DNA from: Mycolicibacter engbaekii
Lineage (GTDB): Bacteria; Actinomycetota; Actinomycetes; Mycobacteriales; Mycobacteriaceae
DNA length: 64,000 nt
Direction of reading: 5' to 3'
Assembly (NCBI RefSeq): GCF_002101585.1
Contig: NZ_LQOT01000069.1
Location: forward strand, 62,001 to 126,000
The position numbers were made by a program, and so were the translations under genes. Of this stretch, positions 19,633-28,053 are shown in pieces. A model generated the notes under the pieces. That model ran no database searches, was not told where the DNA came from, and was given only the letters and a program-made list of their open reading frames with translations. How positions within the stretch are numbered: the first letter of the stretch is position 1; each line of letters begins with the position of its first letter.

Positions 19633-21060
19633 ATGCGCGAGTACACCCAGTTCTACATCGATGGCCGGTGGGTGGACCCGGTAGAGCCCGTGACGCTCGA
19701 CGTGGACAACCCGGCCACCGAGCAGGTCCGCGGCACAATCGCGCTCGGCTCGGCGGCAGACGTCGACCTGGCGGTGGCCGCGGCGCGCCGCGCCTTCACC
19801 AGCTGGTCGCAGAGCACCCGGGCGGAGCGCCTGGACCTGCTGCAGGCGATCCTCGCCGAATACCAGCGTCGCAGCGCCGATCTGGCGGATGCGGTGAGCG
19901 AGGAGATCGGAGCGCCGCCGGCGCTGGCCGCCGGGGCCCAGGTACAGCTCGGCGTCGGCCACCTGCTGACCGCGATCGACGCGCTGAAGAACTTCTCGTT
20001 CGAAGAGCAGCGCGGCGACACCCTGGTGGTCCGCGAACCGATCGGGGTGTGCGGGCTCATCACGCCGTGGAACTGGCCGCTGAACCAGATTGCGGTGAAG
20101 GTCTATCCGGCGTTGGCGACCGGCTGCACCATGGTGCTCAAGCCCTCTGAGGTCGCACCGTTCTCGGCGTACATCTTCACCGAGATCATGGACGCCGTCG
20201 GCGTTCCGGCCGGCGTGTACAACATGGTCAACGGCGACGGCCCCGGGGTGGGTGTGGCGCTGTCGCAGCACCCCGACGTCGACATGGTGTCGTTCACCGG
20301 CTCCACCCGCGCCGGCATCGCCGTGGCCCAGAACGCGGCTCCGACGGTGAAGCGGGTGACCCAGGAACTGGGGGGAAAGAGCCCCAACATCGTGCTCGAC
20401 GACGACGCGTTCGCCGCCAGCGTCACCGCCGGGGTGCGGGCCATGATGGTCAACTCCGGGCAGAGCTGCAATGCGCCGTCGCGCATGCTGGTGCCCAATT
20501 CACGGATGCCGGAAGCCATCGCGATCGCCCGCGAAGTGGCCGAGCAGGTCAAGGTGGGTGACCCCGCCGATCCCAAGGCCATCGGCCCGGTTGCCTCGGC
20601 TGCACAGTTCGCCAAGGTGCAGGGTCTGATCGAGCAGGGCATCGCCGAAGGTGCGACGGTCGCGGCCGGCGGCGCCGGCCGGCCGGACGGACTCGACGCC
20701 GGCTACTTCGTCCGGCCGACGGTCTTCGGCAACGTCACCAACCAGATGGCGATCGCGCGCGAAGAGATCTTCGGTCCGGTGTTGTGCATTCTGGGCTATG
20801 ACAGCCTCGACGAGGCCATCGAGATCGCCAACGACACCGACTACGGTCTGGCCGGTTACGTCTCGGGCGCCGACATCGACGCCGCCCGGGGAATCGCTCG
20901 CCGGATCCGGGCCGGCTCGGTGGCGATCAACCACGCCTTCGACATCAATGCGCCGTTCGGCGGCTACAAGCGCAGCGGCAACGGCCGCGAGTGGAGCGAC
21001 GCCGGATTCCACGAGTACCTGGAGACCAAGAGCACATTGGGTTATGGCGTGGCGGGCTGA
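19633..21060 (+). CDS. Aldehyde dehydrogenase (NAD-dependent)
   Basis: A 475-residue ALDH superfamily enzyme. PWNWPLNQ, FTGSTRAG (cofactor site), the general base in QELGGKSPN and the nucleophile in NSGQSCNAPSR are all present. It should oxidise an aldehyde to an acid. ATG 19633 was chosen for its AAGGAG eight bases upstream; the frame stays open far upstream, but that part overlaps the SDR. It is the last gene of the SDR-Rieske-BVMO-SDR-ALDH run and converges on the reductase gene, with 16 bp between their stop codons. Confidence 0.92.
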   Translation: MREYTQFYIDGRWVDPVEPVTLDVDNPATEQVRGTIALGSAADVDLAVAAARRAFTSWSQSTRAERLDLLQAILAEYQRRSADLADAVSEEIGAPPALAAGAQVQLGVGHLLTAIDALKNFSFEEQRGDTLVVREPIGVCGLITPWNWPLNQIAVKVYPALATGCTMVLKPSEVAPFSAYIFTEIMDAVGVPAGVYNMVNGDGPGVGVALSQHPDVDMVSFTGSTRAGIAVAQNAAPTVKRVTQELGGKSPNIVLDDDAFAASVTAGVRAMMVNSGQSCNAPSRMLVPNSRMPEAIAIAREVAEQVKVGDPADPKAIGPVASAAQFAKVQGLIEQGIAEGATVAAGGAGRPDGLDAGYFVRPTVFGNVTNQMAIAREEIFGPVLCILGYDSLDEAIEIANDTDYGLAGYVSGADIDAARGIARRIRAGSVAINHAFDINAPFGGYKRSGNGREWSDAGFHEYLETKSTLGYGVAG

Positions 21061-21076
21061 GCGCCGCGTCGTCGAA

Positions 21077-22078
21077 TCACTCGTAGCGCACGGTAATCGA
21101 GCCGCCGTCGGGTACGCCCTGGCAGGTCAGGATGTACCCGTCGGCGACCTCGTCGTCGTCGAGCACCGTGTTGTTGTGCATGGTCGCGCTGCCGTCGGTG
21201 ACCTGCGCGATGCAGGTGCCGCAGTTGCCCGCCTCGCAGGAGAACGGGGGAGTGAGCCCGGCGCGCCGGGCGCTTTCCAGCAGGGTCTCGCGGGCGACTC
21301 GGGGCACCGTCGCCTTCTGGCGCCCCAGGTGGATCGTCACCGTCCCCGTGACCTCGGCGTCGGGGACCGGGGCGGGGGCCGCCGGCGCGGTCGCGATGTC
21401 GAAGTCCTCGACGAACAGCCGGCCCGGACCGGGCCAGGCCGCGCGCACCACCGCCATGAAACCCGCCGGGCCGCACACGTAGCAGTCCGCTGCGGTGTCC
21501 TGCCCGACGAAGGCGGTGACCGCGGCGGCGTCGAGCAGGCCCTGGTCGGTGTCATAGTGGCGCTGCACCGATAGCCGCCCGGGGTAGCGGGCGACCAGTT
21601 CGTCCAGGGTGCTTCCGAAGATCGCCGCGGAGGCGTCGCGGTCGGCGCAGAGCAGTCGCACCGTGCGCTCGGTGGTCGCCAGGGCGCTCTTGGCCAGCGA
21701 CAGGATCGGCGTGATCCCGCTGCCGCCGGAGAACGCCAGCAGTGGGGCGGTCGACTCCTCCAGGCAGAAAACCCCCGCCGCACGCGTCATGACCAGCTCG
21801 TCGCCTTCGGCGACGTTGTCCAGCAACCAGTTCGAGGCCTTGCCGCCGGGTACCCGCTTGATCGTGGTCATCAGCTCGGTGTCGACCTCGGGCGCGCTCG
21901 ACATCGAGTAGGACCGGTAGAGGTCCGTGCCGTCGACCTGCACCCGGAAGGTCGAGTACTGACCGGCCCGGTAGGCGAACGGTGTCTCATGGGGCGCCAG
22001 TACGAAGGTGTGGGCATCGGGGGTCTCCTTCACGATGCGCGTCACGGTCGCCCGCTGGAAAACATGAGGGACCGCCAT
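21077..22078 (-). CDS. Oxygenase reductase (FAD/NAD domain plus plant-type [2Fe-2S]), KshB-like
   Basis: A 333-residue three-domain electron-transfer protein. The FAD-binding part has YRSYSMSS, the NAD-binding part has SGGSGITPILS and YVCGPAGFM, and a C-terminal plant-type ferredoxin domain has CEAGNCGTC and a final Cys in ILTCQG. This order is that of KshB and HmpA/PaaE-type reductases, which feed electrons from NADH to Rieske oxygenases. No oxygenase is directly beside it on the same strand, so it may serve both Rieske oxygenases of the island. It is divergent from the acyl-CoA ligase across a perfect GAGAAT-type operator. Confidence 0.9.
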   Translation of the reverse strand: MAVPHVFQRATVTRIVKETPDAHTFVLAPHETPFAYRAGQYSTFRVQVDGTDLYRSYSMSSAPEVDTELMTTIKRVPGGKASNWLLDNVAEGDELVMTRAAGVFCLEESTAPLLAFSGGSGITPILSLAKSALATTERTVRLLCADRDASAAIFGSTLDELVARYPGRLSVQRHYDTDQGLLDAAAVTAFVGQDTAADCYVCGPAGFMAVVRAAWPGPGRLFVEDFDIATAPAAPAPVPDAEVTGTVTIHLGRQKATVPRVARETLLESARRAGLTPPFSCEAGNCGTCIAQVTDGSATMHNNTVLDDDEVADGYILTCQGVPDGGSITVRYE

Positions 22079-22107
22079 GCCACCCCTTCCGGTTTGCGTT
22101 CTTCACC

Positions 22108-22128
22108 TGAGAGAATAATATTCTCTCA
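22108..22128. promoter_or_regulatory. GAGAATnnnATTCTC operator, site 1 (perfect, 10-bp arms)
   Basis: The core GAGAATAATATTCTC (22111-22125) extends to a perfect 21-bp palindrome with 10-bp arms about a central A at 22118. It lies 30 bp before the reductase ATG and 21 bp before the acyl-CoA ligase ATG, in a 70-bp divergent region. A repressor bound here would block both transcripts. It is the longest dyad of the series. Confidence 0.85.
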
Positions 22129-22148
22129 AACCGATAGGATCTTCTCAA

Positions 22149-23570
22149 ATGTTGTCAGGGACGTCCACCGCAGTGCTCGCCTTCGAGGACCGGCAGTTGC
22201 AGCTGTCCGAGATCGACGCGCGTGCCGAGGCCCTGGCGGCCGTCCTGGCAGCCGACGGTGTCCGGGCCGGGGACCGGGTTGCGCTGATGTCGTCGAACCG
22301 GCCGGAGTTCGTCATCGCGGTACGCGCCATCTGGCGTCTGGGCGCCGTGGCAGCCCTGATCAGCCCCGCCTGGAAGCGCGACGAGGCGGCCCACGCCCTG
22401 GCGCTGGCGCAACCCGGATATGCCCTCGGGGACCACCCGGTGCTGGCCGAACTGATGCCGATGCGGCACCTGGACGACATCACCACCATCCCCGCCGGCC
22501 GCTGGGCCGGCGACCCGCCGCCGGCCGAGTCCGATGCGCTGCTGGTGTTCAGCTCCGGAACCACCGGGATGCCCAAAGCGGTGCGGCACACGCACGCCTC
22601 GCTGGCCGCAGCGGTGGAGCACTGGCGCGATGCGCTGGGTCTGAGCGCCGCCGACCGCCTGCAGGTGGCGACACCGCCGTCCCACATCCTCGGACTGCTC
22701 AACATCGCGACCGCGCTCAGCGTCGGTGCATGGGTGCGGCTGCACCGGCGGTTCGACATCGACGTGATGCTGCGATCGATCGAGACCGACCGGATCACCG
22801 TGGAGATGGCGGTGGCGCCCATCGCCCTGGCCATCGCCGCGCACCCCGGCCTGGAATCATTCGACCTGTCCTCGCTGCGGTTCATCATGTGGGGCGCCAC
22901 GCCGGTGACCGCAGCTGTGGCCGACACCGTCACCCGGCGCACCGGGGTGCCCTTCGTGCCGGCCTACGGCACCAGCGAACTTCCGGTGATCGCCTGCAAT
23001 CCGGTTGGTGGCGCGCGCCTGGACAGTGTCGGGAAGCCGGTGCCCGGAGTCGAGGTGAAGGTGGTGGGCCTCGATGGCGACACCGCCGGGCAGCCGGTGC
23101 CGTCCGGCGTCGCCGGCGAGATCCTGGTGCGGTCTGCGTCGCTGATGGCCGGCTATCTTCCGGCTTCGGCGACCGCAGAAGTAGTGCGCGACGGGTGGTT
23201 TCACACGGGGGATGTCGGATACCTCGACGGCGACGGCTGGCTGCGGATCACCGACCGCTGCAAGGAGATGATCAAGGTGCGCGGCTTTCAGGTCGCCCCG
23301 GCCGAGATCGAGGCCGTGCTGCACGAACATCCCGCGGTCGCCGACTGCGGCGTGTTCGGGGTGCCCGACGAGCGTGACGGTGAGGCGGTCGTCGCCGCGG
23401 TCGCGCTGCGCGCCCCGGTCAGCGATGCGGAGCTGTGTGAACTGGTCGGCGAGCGCCTCGCGTCCTATAAGCGCCTGCGCCGGGTTGTGTTCGTTCCCGA
23501 GATTCCCCGGTTGCCGTCCGGAAAGCTGTTGCGCCGACTACTGAAGGAGAGCCTATGGACGTCCGGCTGA
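22149..23570 (+). CDS. Acyl-CoA synthetase / AMP-dependent ligase (FadD type)
   Basis: A 473-residue adenylate-forming ligase. The P-loop-like A3 motif is VFSSGTTGMPKAV (about residue 132), the A5 region is YGTSE, A7 is WFHTGDVG, A8 is RCKEMIKVRGFQVAP and the A10 lysine lies in LPSGKLLRRLL. It should turn a carboxylic acid into its CoA ester, the entry to the following beta-oxidation genes. It is rather short for FadD proteins (often 500 or more) because the N-terminal domain is compact. Its 3' end overlaps the next gene by 16 bases. Confidence 0.9.
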   Translation: MLSGTSTAVLAFEDRQLQLSEIDARAEALAAVLAADGVRAGDRVALMSSNRPEFVIAVRAIWRLGAVAALISPAWKRDEAAHALALAQPGYALGDHPVLAELMPMRHLDDITTIPAGRWAGDPPPAESDALLVFSSGTTGMPKAVRHTHASLAAAVEHWRDALGLSAADRLQVATPPSHILGLLNIATALSVGAWVRLHRRFDIDVMLRSIETDRITVEMAVAPIALAIAAHPGLESFDLSSLRFIMWGATPVTAAVADTVTRRTGVPFVPAYGTSELPVIACNPVGGARLDSVGKPVPGVEVKVVGLDGDTAGQPVPSGVAGEILVRSASLMAGYLPASATAEVVRDGWFHTGDVGYLDGDGWLRITDRCKEMIKVRGFQVAPAEIEAVLHEHPAVADCGVFGVPDERDGEAVVAAVALRAPVSDAELCELVGERLASYKRLRRVVFVPEIPRLPSGKLLRRLLKESLWTSG

Positions 23571-24460
23571 ATGCCGAGCAGCGTCAGCTGCGGGATGCAG
23601 CGGCCAAGCTTGCCGACGATCTCGGGCCGGATTCGGTGGCCGAACTCGATGATGCCGACCGGATCGCCAGGCTCGAACGTGCCGTCGACCAGACCGGCTG
23701 GCGCGCGTTGCGTTCCGATGGCGCATCGGGGGTCGAGGTGGCCATCGTCGCCGAGGAGTTCGGTCGTGGTCTGGTCGACGTCGCCTTCTTAGGGCCGGTG
23801 CTCGCCGACGATCTTCGCCGCCACGTCGATCTGGGGACGAGGCCTGCCACCGTTGCGGTCGCCGACACCGCCATCGACGCGCGCGGTGCCGCGCAGGCTG
23901 TGCGGGTGCGCGAGCACGAGGTGGCGACGGTCCCGCTCGGCGCGGTCCGAACCGGAGCCGACCTGACCCGGCCCGTCGCCGACCTTGCCGGTGCGGCGCA
24001 GCCACTCGGCGAGCTCGGGGCCGACGACGCGCTGCGCTGGCAGGCGCTGGCACTGGTCGCGACCTGCGCGGATCTGGTCGGCGCCGCCCGCGGCGCCCAC
24101 GCCCTGGCCTGCGATTACGCCAAGATCCGGGAGCAGTACGGCAAACCCATCGGCTCCTATCAGGCCATCGCCCACCTGCTCGCCGAAGGGCTGGCGCTCA
24201 TCGAGGGATCGGTGAGTGTGCTGCGGCATGCCGCCTGGGCGGTGGACGCGGCATCGGCGGCAGAGGCGGTGCGTGCCGCGCGGATCGCCAAGATCTACTC
24301 CGCCCGGGCCGCCCGGACGGTCTGCGAGACCGCGATCCAGGTGCACGGTGGAATCGGCAACACCTGGGAGTGCGCGGCGCACCTGTATCTGCGGCGCGCC
24401 TTGACCTCGACCGGCCTGTGGCCCGTGACGATAAGGGAGATCGCAGATGGACTTTCGTGA
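23555..24460 (+). CDS. Acyl-CoA dehydrogenase family protein, small/partner subunit
   Basis: A 301-residue protein with the C-terminal helical part of acyl-CoA dehydrogenases (REQYGKPIGSYQAIAHLLAEG, then IQVHGGIGNTWECAAHLY). The N-terminal half is weakly conserved. In mycobacterial steroid pathways such short FadE proteins pair with a full-length FadE to make alpha2beta2 enzymes (for example FadE28-FadE29). Its place directly before and overlapping a full-length FadE by 14 bases argues for the same here. ATG 23555 has AAGGAG at the end of the ligase gene. Confidence 0.88.
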   Translation: MDVRLNAEQRQLRDAAAKLADDLGPDSVAELDDADRIARLERAVDQTGWRALRSDGASGVEVAIVAEEFGRGLVDVAFLGPVLADDLRRHVDLGTRPATVAVADTAIDARGAAQAVRVREHEVATVPLGAVRTGADLTRPVADLAGAAQPLGELGADDALRWQALALVATCADLVGAARGAHALACDYAKIREQYGKPIGSYQAIAHLLAEGLALIEGSVSVLRHAAWAVDAASAAEAVRAARIAKIYSARAARTVCETAIQVHGGIGNTWECAAHLYLRRALTSTGLWPVTIREIADGLS

Positions 24461-25547
24461 CTCGCCCGCCGAGGCCGACTTCCGCAGCAGGCTTCGGACC
24501 TGGCTTGCCGAGCGGGCTGGCACCTTTCCCGCCGCCGGCGACGACGAGTACTGGACGCGCCAGGGCGAATGGCACCAGGCACTGTATGCGGGCGGGTTCT
24601 TCGGGGTCTCCTGGCCGCGGGAGTACGGCGGCCAGGAGCTGCCGCCGGTCTTCGACGTCATCGTCGATGAGGAGCTCGCCGCCGCCGGTGCGCCGCCGCG
24701 TCCGAGCCTGGGGTATCTGGTCGTGGGGCTGGGACGGCACGCGAGCAAGGAACTGCAGCAACGGTTCCTGCCCGGCATGATCGACGGCAGCCAACGTTGG
24801 TGCCAGGGATTCTCCGAGCCCGGAGCCGGTTCGGATCTGGCATCGCTGACCACCACCGCGACCCGGGAGGGCGACGACTACGTCATCCACGGACACAAGA
24901 TCTGGACCAGCTACTCCGACGTCGCCGACTGGTGTCTGCTGCTGGCCCGCACCGACAAGGACGCGCCACGGCACCGGGGCATCTCGGCATTCATCATCTC
25001 GATGCACCAGCCCGGAATCGAGCAGCGGCCGCTGCGGATGATCAACGGCGTCACCACCGAGTTCGGCCAGGTGCTCTTCGACGGAGCGCGGGTTCCGGCG
25101 AGTCAGATGATCGGTCAGCCCGGGGAGGGCTGGGCGCTGGCGATGACAGTGGTCGGCCACGAGCGGGAGCCGTCGACTTTGGGCTACTCGGCCCGCTACG
25201 GCAAGCTGGTCCGCCAGATGGCCGCACGCGTCGACGCCACCGGCGCCGAGGTTCCCGACGAATTGGCCTGGGCGGCGGTGGAAACCGAGATGCTGCGGTT
25301 GCATGTGCGCCGGCGGCTCTCCGAACAGCTCGACGGGCTCATCCACGGCCCGGAAGGCTCGCTGGACAAGCTGCTGATGACCTGGGTGGAGCAGTCCGTC
25401 GGCCATGCCGGGCTGGCGGTGGGCGGCGTCGACGATCCGGACCTGCTCAGCGCCTACCTGTACAGCCGCGCCCAAAGCGTGATGGGTGGCACCTCGCAGA
25501 TTCAGAAGAACATCATCGCCGGCCGCATTCTGGGATTGCAGGCGTGA
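24447..25547 (+). CDS. Acyl-CoA dehydrogenase, large partner subunit
   Basis: A 366-residue FadE. The FAD/substrate loop is GFSEPGAGSDLAS (about residue 122), followed by YVIHGHKIWTSYSD and a C-terminal QIQKNIIAGRILGL. It should desaturate a CoA ester together with the preceding small subunit, passing electrons to ETF. ATG 24447 has GGGAG upstream. Its last codons run into the first copy of a 57-bp tandem repeat, so the stop codon lies inside the repeat unit. Confidence 0.92.
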   Translation: MDFRDSPAEADFRSRLRTWLAERAGTFPAAGDDEYWTRQGEWHQALYAGGFFGVSWPREYGGQELPPVFDVIVDEELAAAGAPPRPSLGYLVVGLGRHASKELQQRFLPGMIDGSQRWCQGFSEPGAGSDLASLTTTATREGDDYVIHGHKIWTSYSDVADWCLLLARTDKDAPRHRGISAFIISMHQPGIEQRPLRMINGVTTEFGQVLFDGARVPASQMIGQPGEGWALAMTVVGHEREPSTLGYSARYGKLVRQMAARVDATGAEVPDELAWAAVETEMLRLHVRRRLSEQLDGLIHGPEGSLDKLLMTWVEQSVGHAGLAVGGVDDPDLLSAYLYSRAQSVMGGTSQIQKNIIAGRILGLQA

Positions 25548-25644
25548 TCGCGAGCGCGGGCGCAGCCCGGGTGAAGCGGGTCGCGGCTATTGATTCAGGC
25601 GTGATCGCGAGCGCGGGCGCAGCCCGGGTGAAGCGGGTCGCGGC
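25539..25644 (+). repeat. 57-bp-period tandem repeat spanning a stop codon
   Basis: A 49-bp unit (25539-25587) recurs without a mismatch at 25596-25644, giving a period of 57 bp; a third, degraded trace starts near 25650 (GGCAGTGATCGCCAG). The first copy begins in the last codons of the FadE gene and includes its TGA; the second copy repeats that same GGCGTGA. Each unit contains a short hairpin CGGGC-GCA-GCCCG. The unit is GC-rich, and it fills most of the 138-bp gap before the hydratase gene. It could have arisen by local duplication or be a dispersed genomic repeat. Confidence 0.85.
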
Positions 25645-25685
25645 CAATTCGGCAGTGATCGCCAGTATCGACAAAGGAGTCTGAC

Positions 25686-26453
25686 GTGTACGACATGCCC
25701 GCTGAGATCGATGTGCGCGCCGACGGCCCACTGCGGATCATCACCCTCAACCGGCCCGATGCGCTCAATGCGGTCAACGATGCGCTGCACACCGGCCTGG
25801 CAAAATTGTGGCCGCTCCTCGACGAGGACGACGACGCCCGGGCGGCGGTGCTGACCGGCAGCGGGCGCGCGTTCTCCGCCGGCGGCGACTTCGCCTATCT
25901 CGACGAACTGCGGCGCGATGACAAGCTGCGCGCCAAGACCATCGCACACGGGCGCGAGATCGTCTTGGGCATGGCGCGCTGCCGCACGCCGGTCATCGCC
26001 GCGGTGAACGGGCCCGCCGTCGGGCTGGGTTGCAGTCTGGTGGCGCTGAGCGACATCGTCTACATGGCCGAATCGGCCTATCTGGCCGACCCGCACGTCC
26101 AGGTTGGCCTGGTCGCCGCCGACGGCGGCCCGTTGACCTGGCCGTTGCAGATGAGTCTGTTGTTGGCCAAGGAGTACGCCCTGACCGGGGCCCGTATTCC
26201 CGCCGCCCGGGCGGCGCAGCTGGGGCTGGCCAACCACGTGGTGGACGACCCGGTGGCCGAGGCGATCTCGTGTGCCCGGCGCATCTGCGAGCTGCCCCGG
26301 CAGGCGGTGGAGAGCACCAAGCGGCTGCTCAACATCCACTTGGAGCGCGCGGTGCTGGCCACCCTGGATTTCGCGAACATGGCCGAGGACCTGTCGTTCA
26401 AGACCGACGACTTCGCCTCCATCATCGATCGGCTCACCGCCAACAAGAACTGA
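25686..26453 (+). CDS. Enoyl-CoA hydratase/isomerase family protein
   Basis: A 255-residue crotonase-fold protein. The first oxyanion-hole region is SGRAFSAGGDFAYL (about residue 60) and the second is NGPAVGLGCSLV (about 101). The usual second glutamate of the hydratase pair is not obvious: the segment corresponding to it reads VQVGLVAADGGPLT, so the enzyme may be an isomerase or hydrolase-type member rather than a plain hydratase. It starts at GTG 25686 with AAAGGAG upstream. It likely acts on the product of the preceding dehydrogenase pair. Confidence 0.87.
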   Translation: MYDMPAEIDVRADGPLRIITLNRPDALNAVNDALHTGLAKLWPLLDEDDDARAAVLTGSGRAFSAGGDFAYLDELRRDDKLRAKTIAHGREIVLGMARCRTPVIAAVNGPAVGLGCSLVALSDIVYMAESAYLADPHVQVGLVAADGGPLTWPLQMSLLLAKEYALTGARIPAARAAQLGLANHVVDDPVAEAISCARRICELPRQAVESTKRLLNIHLERAVLATLDFANMAEDLSFKTDDFASIIDRLTANKN

Positions 26454-26460
26454 TCCACCG

Positions 26461-27330
26461 ATGACCATCGACGAGTTGCTCGCCGCGGCGCGTGCCGGCT
26501 CCGTGCGCGCCACCGGACGACTGCTCAGCCTGGTCGAAAGCGGTCGGCGTACCGAGGTGCTGTCCGCGGTCGGGCCCGCCGCCACGCGCGTCATCGGGGT
26601 GACCGGCCCGCCGGGTGCGGGCAAGTCCACCACGATCGGGGCGCTGGTGGGGGCATACCGGCAGCGCGGCCTGCGGGTTGCGGTGCTGGCCGTGGACCCG
26701 TCGTCGCCGTTCAGTGGTGGCGCGCTGTTGGGTGATCGGATCCGGATGGCCGAGCACATCCACGACCCGGCGGTGCTGATCCGGTCGGTGGCGGCCCGCG
26801 GGCACCTGGGCGGGCTGGCCGAAGCGGTGCCCGCGGCCATCCAGTTGCTCGCCGCCCTCGGCTTCGATGTGCTGCTGCTGGAGACGGTGGGGGTGGGCCA
26901 ATCCGAGATCGAGATCGCCGCGATCGCCGACCCGACGGTCGTGGTGCTCAATCCCGGCGCCGGCGACGCGGTGCAGGCCGCCAAGGCCGGACTGCTGGAG
27001 GTCGCCGACATCGTGGTGGTCAACAAGGCCGACCGCGAGGGAGCCGAGCAGACGGTTCGCGAACTGCGGGTCGAGTTGCACCACACCGGAGCACCGATTC
27101 TCACCCTGATCGCCGCGCGCGGCGAGGGGCTCGACGACCTGGTGGCCGCCATCGAGGTCCACGACCGCGCCGACAGTCCGCGGCGGCGCCTGGCGCGCGC
27201 GAGGGCCCTGATCCTGTCCCTGGCACAGACCCGTTTGCACACGCATCCCGCGCTGGAAGGCCTCACCGAACAGGTCGCCGGCGGCACCCTTGATCCCTAC
27301 TCGGCGGCGGAGCGGCTGTTATCCGACTAG
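26461..27330 (+). CDS. meaB: MeaB/ArgK-type P-loop GTPase
   Basis: A 289-residue G3E-family GTPase. Walker A is GVTGPPGAGKST (about residue 44), followed by AVDPSSPFSGGALLGDRIRM and the guanine motif NKAD. MeaB proteins escort cobalamin-dependent acyl-CoA mutases, loading and protecting the cofactor. No mutase gene lies in the window, so either the partner is elsewhere in the genome or this GTPase serves another enzyme. It is seven bases after the hydratase gene with no clear ribosome site of its own, which suggests coupling. Its stop codon is part of operator A of the next TetR gene. Confidence 0.88.
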   Translation: MTIDELLAAARAGSVRATGRLLSLVESGRRTEVLSAVGPAATRVIGVTGPPGAGKSTTIGALVGAYRQRGLRVAVLAVDPSSPFSGGALLGDRIRMAEHIHDPAVLIRSVAARGHLGGLAEAVPAAIQLLAALGFDVLLLETVGVGQSEIEIAAIADPTVVVLNPGAGDAVQAAKAGLLEVADIVVVNKADREGAEQTVRELRVELHHTGAPILTLIAARGEGLDDLVAAIEVHDRADSPRRRLARARALILSLAQTRLHTHPALEGLTEQVAGGTLDPYSAAERLLSD

Positions 27331-27341
27331 CCGAATGGCTA
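27328..27341. promoter_or_regulatory. TAGCCGnnCGGCTA operator, site A
   Basis: TAGCCGAATGGCTA has the 6-2-6 dyad layout with one mismatched pair. It starts on the TAG stop of the meaB gene and ends 10 bp before the ATG of the TetR gene, a position suited to autorepression. Sites B and C, ahead of the next operon, share the same consensus. Confidence 0.6.
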
Positions 27342-27351
27342 CCCTCGTCGC

Positions 27352-27948
27352 ATGGCTTCCACCCTGCCCGCCGGCCGATTCCGCCACATCGTCCGCAGCG
27401 CGGCGCAGACCCGCATCCTTGATGCCGCGCTGGTGCTGATCGGGGAGCACGGAGTGGGCGGAACGTCGCTGCAGATGATCGCGGATGCGATCGGTGTCAC
27501 CAAGGCGGCCGTCTATCACCAGTTCAAGACCAAAGAGGAGATCGTGGTCGCACTCACCGAGCGGGAGTTGGGTGCATTGGAGGAGGCCCTGGAGGCCGCC
27601 GAAGCCCAGCAGAGCCGCCCGCGGGCCCGCGAGGTGTTGCTCGACGGGGTCATCGACATGGCGGTGCGCCGGCGCGGTGTGGCCAGCACCCTGCAGTTCG
27701 ATCCGGTGATCGTCCGGCTGCTGGCCGAGCATCAGCCCTTTCAGCAGTTCATCGCGCGGCTCTACGGGGTGCTGGTCGGCGACGCCGGCGACGACGCGGT
27801 GGTCTCGGCGGCGATGCTCTCCGGCGCCATCGCCGTCGGCGTGATGCACCCCCTGGTGGGCGATATCGACGATGAGAAGCTGCGCGCCCAATTGCTCCGG
27901 CTCACTAAGCGATTCATCGACGCGCCGGAGGCGTCTGAGGGGCATTGA
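27352..27948 (+). CDS. TetR/AcrR family transcriptional regulator
   Basis: A 198-residue TetR protein. The DNA-binding domain spans about residues 20-65 and is clear (QTRILDAALVLIGEHG then TSLQMIADAIGVTKAAVYHQFKTKEE). No ribosome site precedes ATG 27352, so it may be translated from a leaderless mRNA, common in mycobacteria. The palindromes TAGCCGnnCGGCTA before its own start and twice before the following operon make it the likely regulator of itself and of the membrane/oxidase-like genes. Confidence 0.9.
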   Translation: MASTLPAGRFRHIVRSAAQTRILDAALVLIGEHGVGGTSLQMIADAIGVTKAAVYHQFKTKEEIVVALTERELGALEEALEAAEAQQSRPRAREVLLDGVIDMAVRRRGVASTLQFDPVIVRLLAEHQPFQQFIARLYGVLVGDAGDDAVVSAAMLSGAIAVGVMHPLVGDIDDEKLRAQLLRLTKRFIDAPEASEGH

Positions 27949-27956
27949 CCGTGGGG

Positions 27957-27992
27957 TAGCCGCTCGGCTATTTTCGGGTAGTCGATCGGCTA
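27957..27992. promoter_or_regulatory. Tandem TAGCCGnnCGGCTA operators, sites B and C
   Basis: Site B, TAGCCGCTCGGCTA (27957-27970), is a perfect 6-2-6 palindrome. Site C, TAGTCGATCGGCTA (27979-27992), has one mismatched pair. Both are preceded by GGG, and their centres are 22 bp apart, about two helical turns, so two dimers could bind the same face. They lie in the 105-bp gap between the TetR gene and the first membrane protein gene. Confidence 0.68.
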
Positions 27993-28053
27993 GCGGCGGC
28001 GATTCCGGTGCGAGTGGCCGGGACCGCCGGGCGAGCAGCGAAGGGGCTACACC

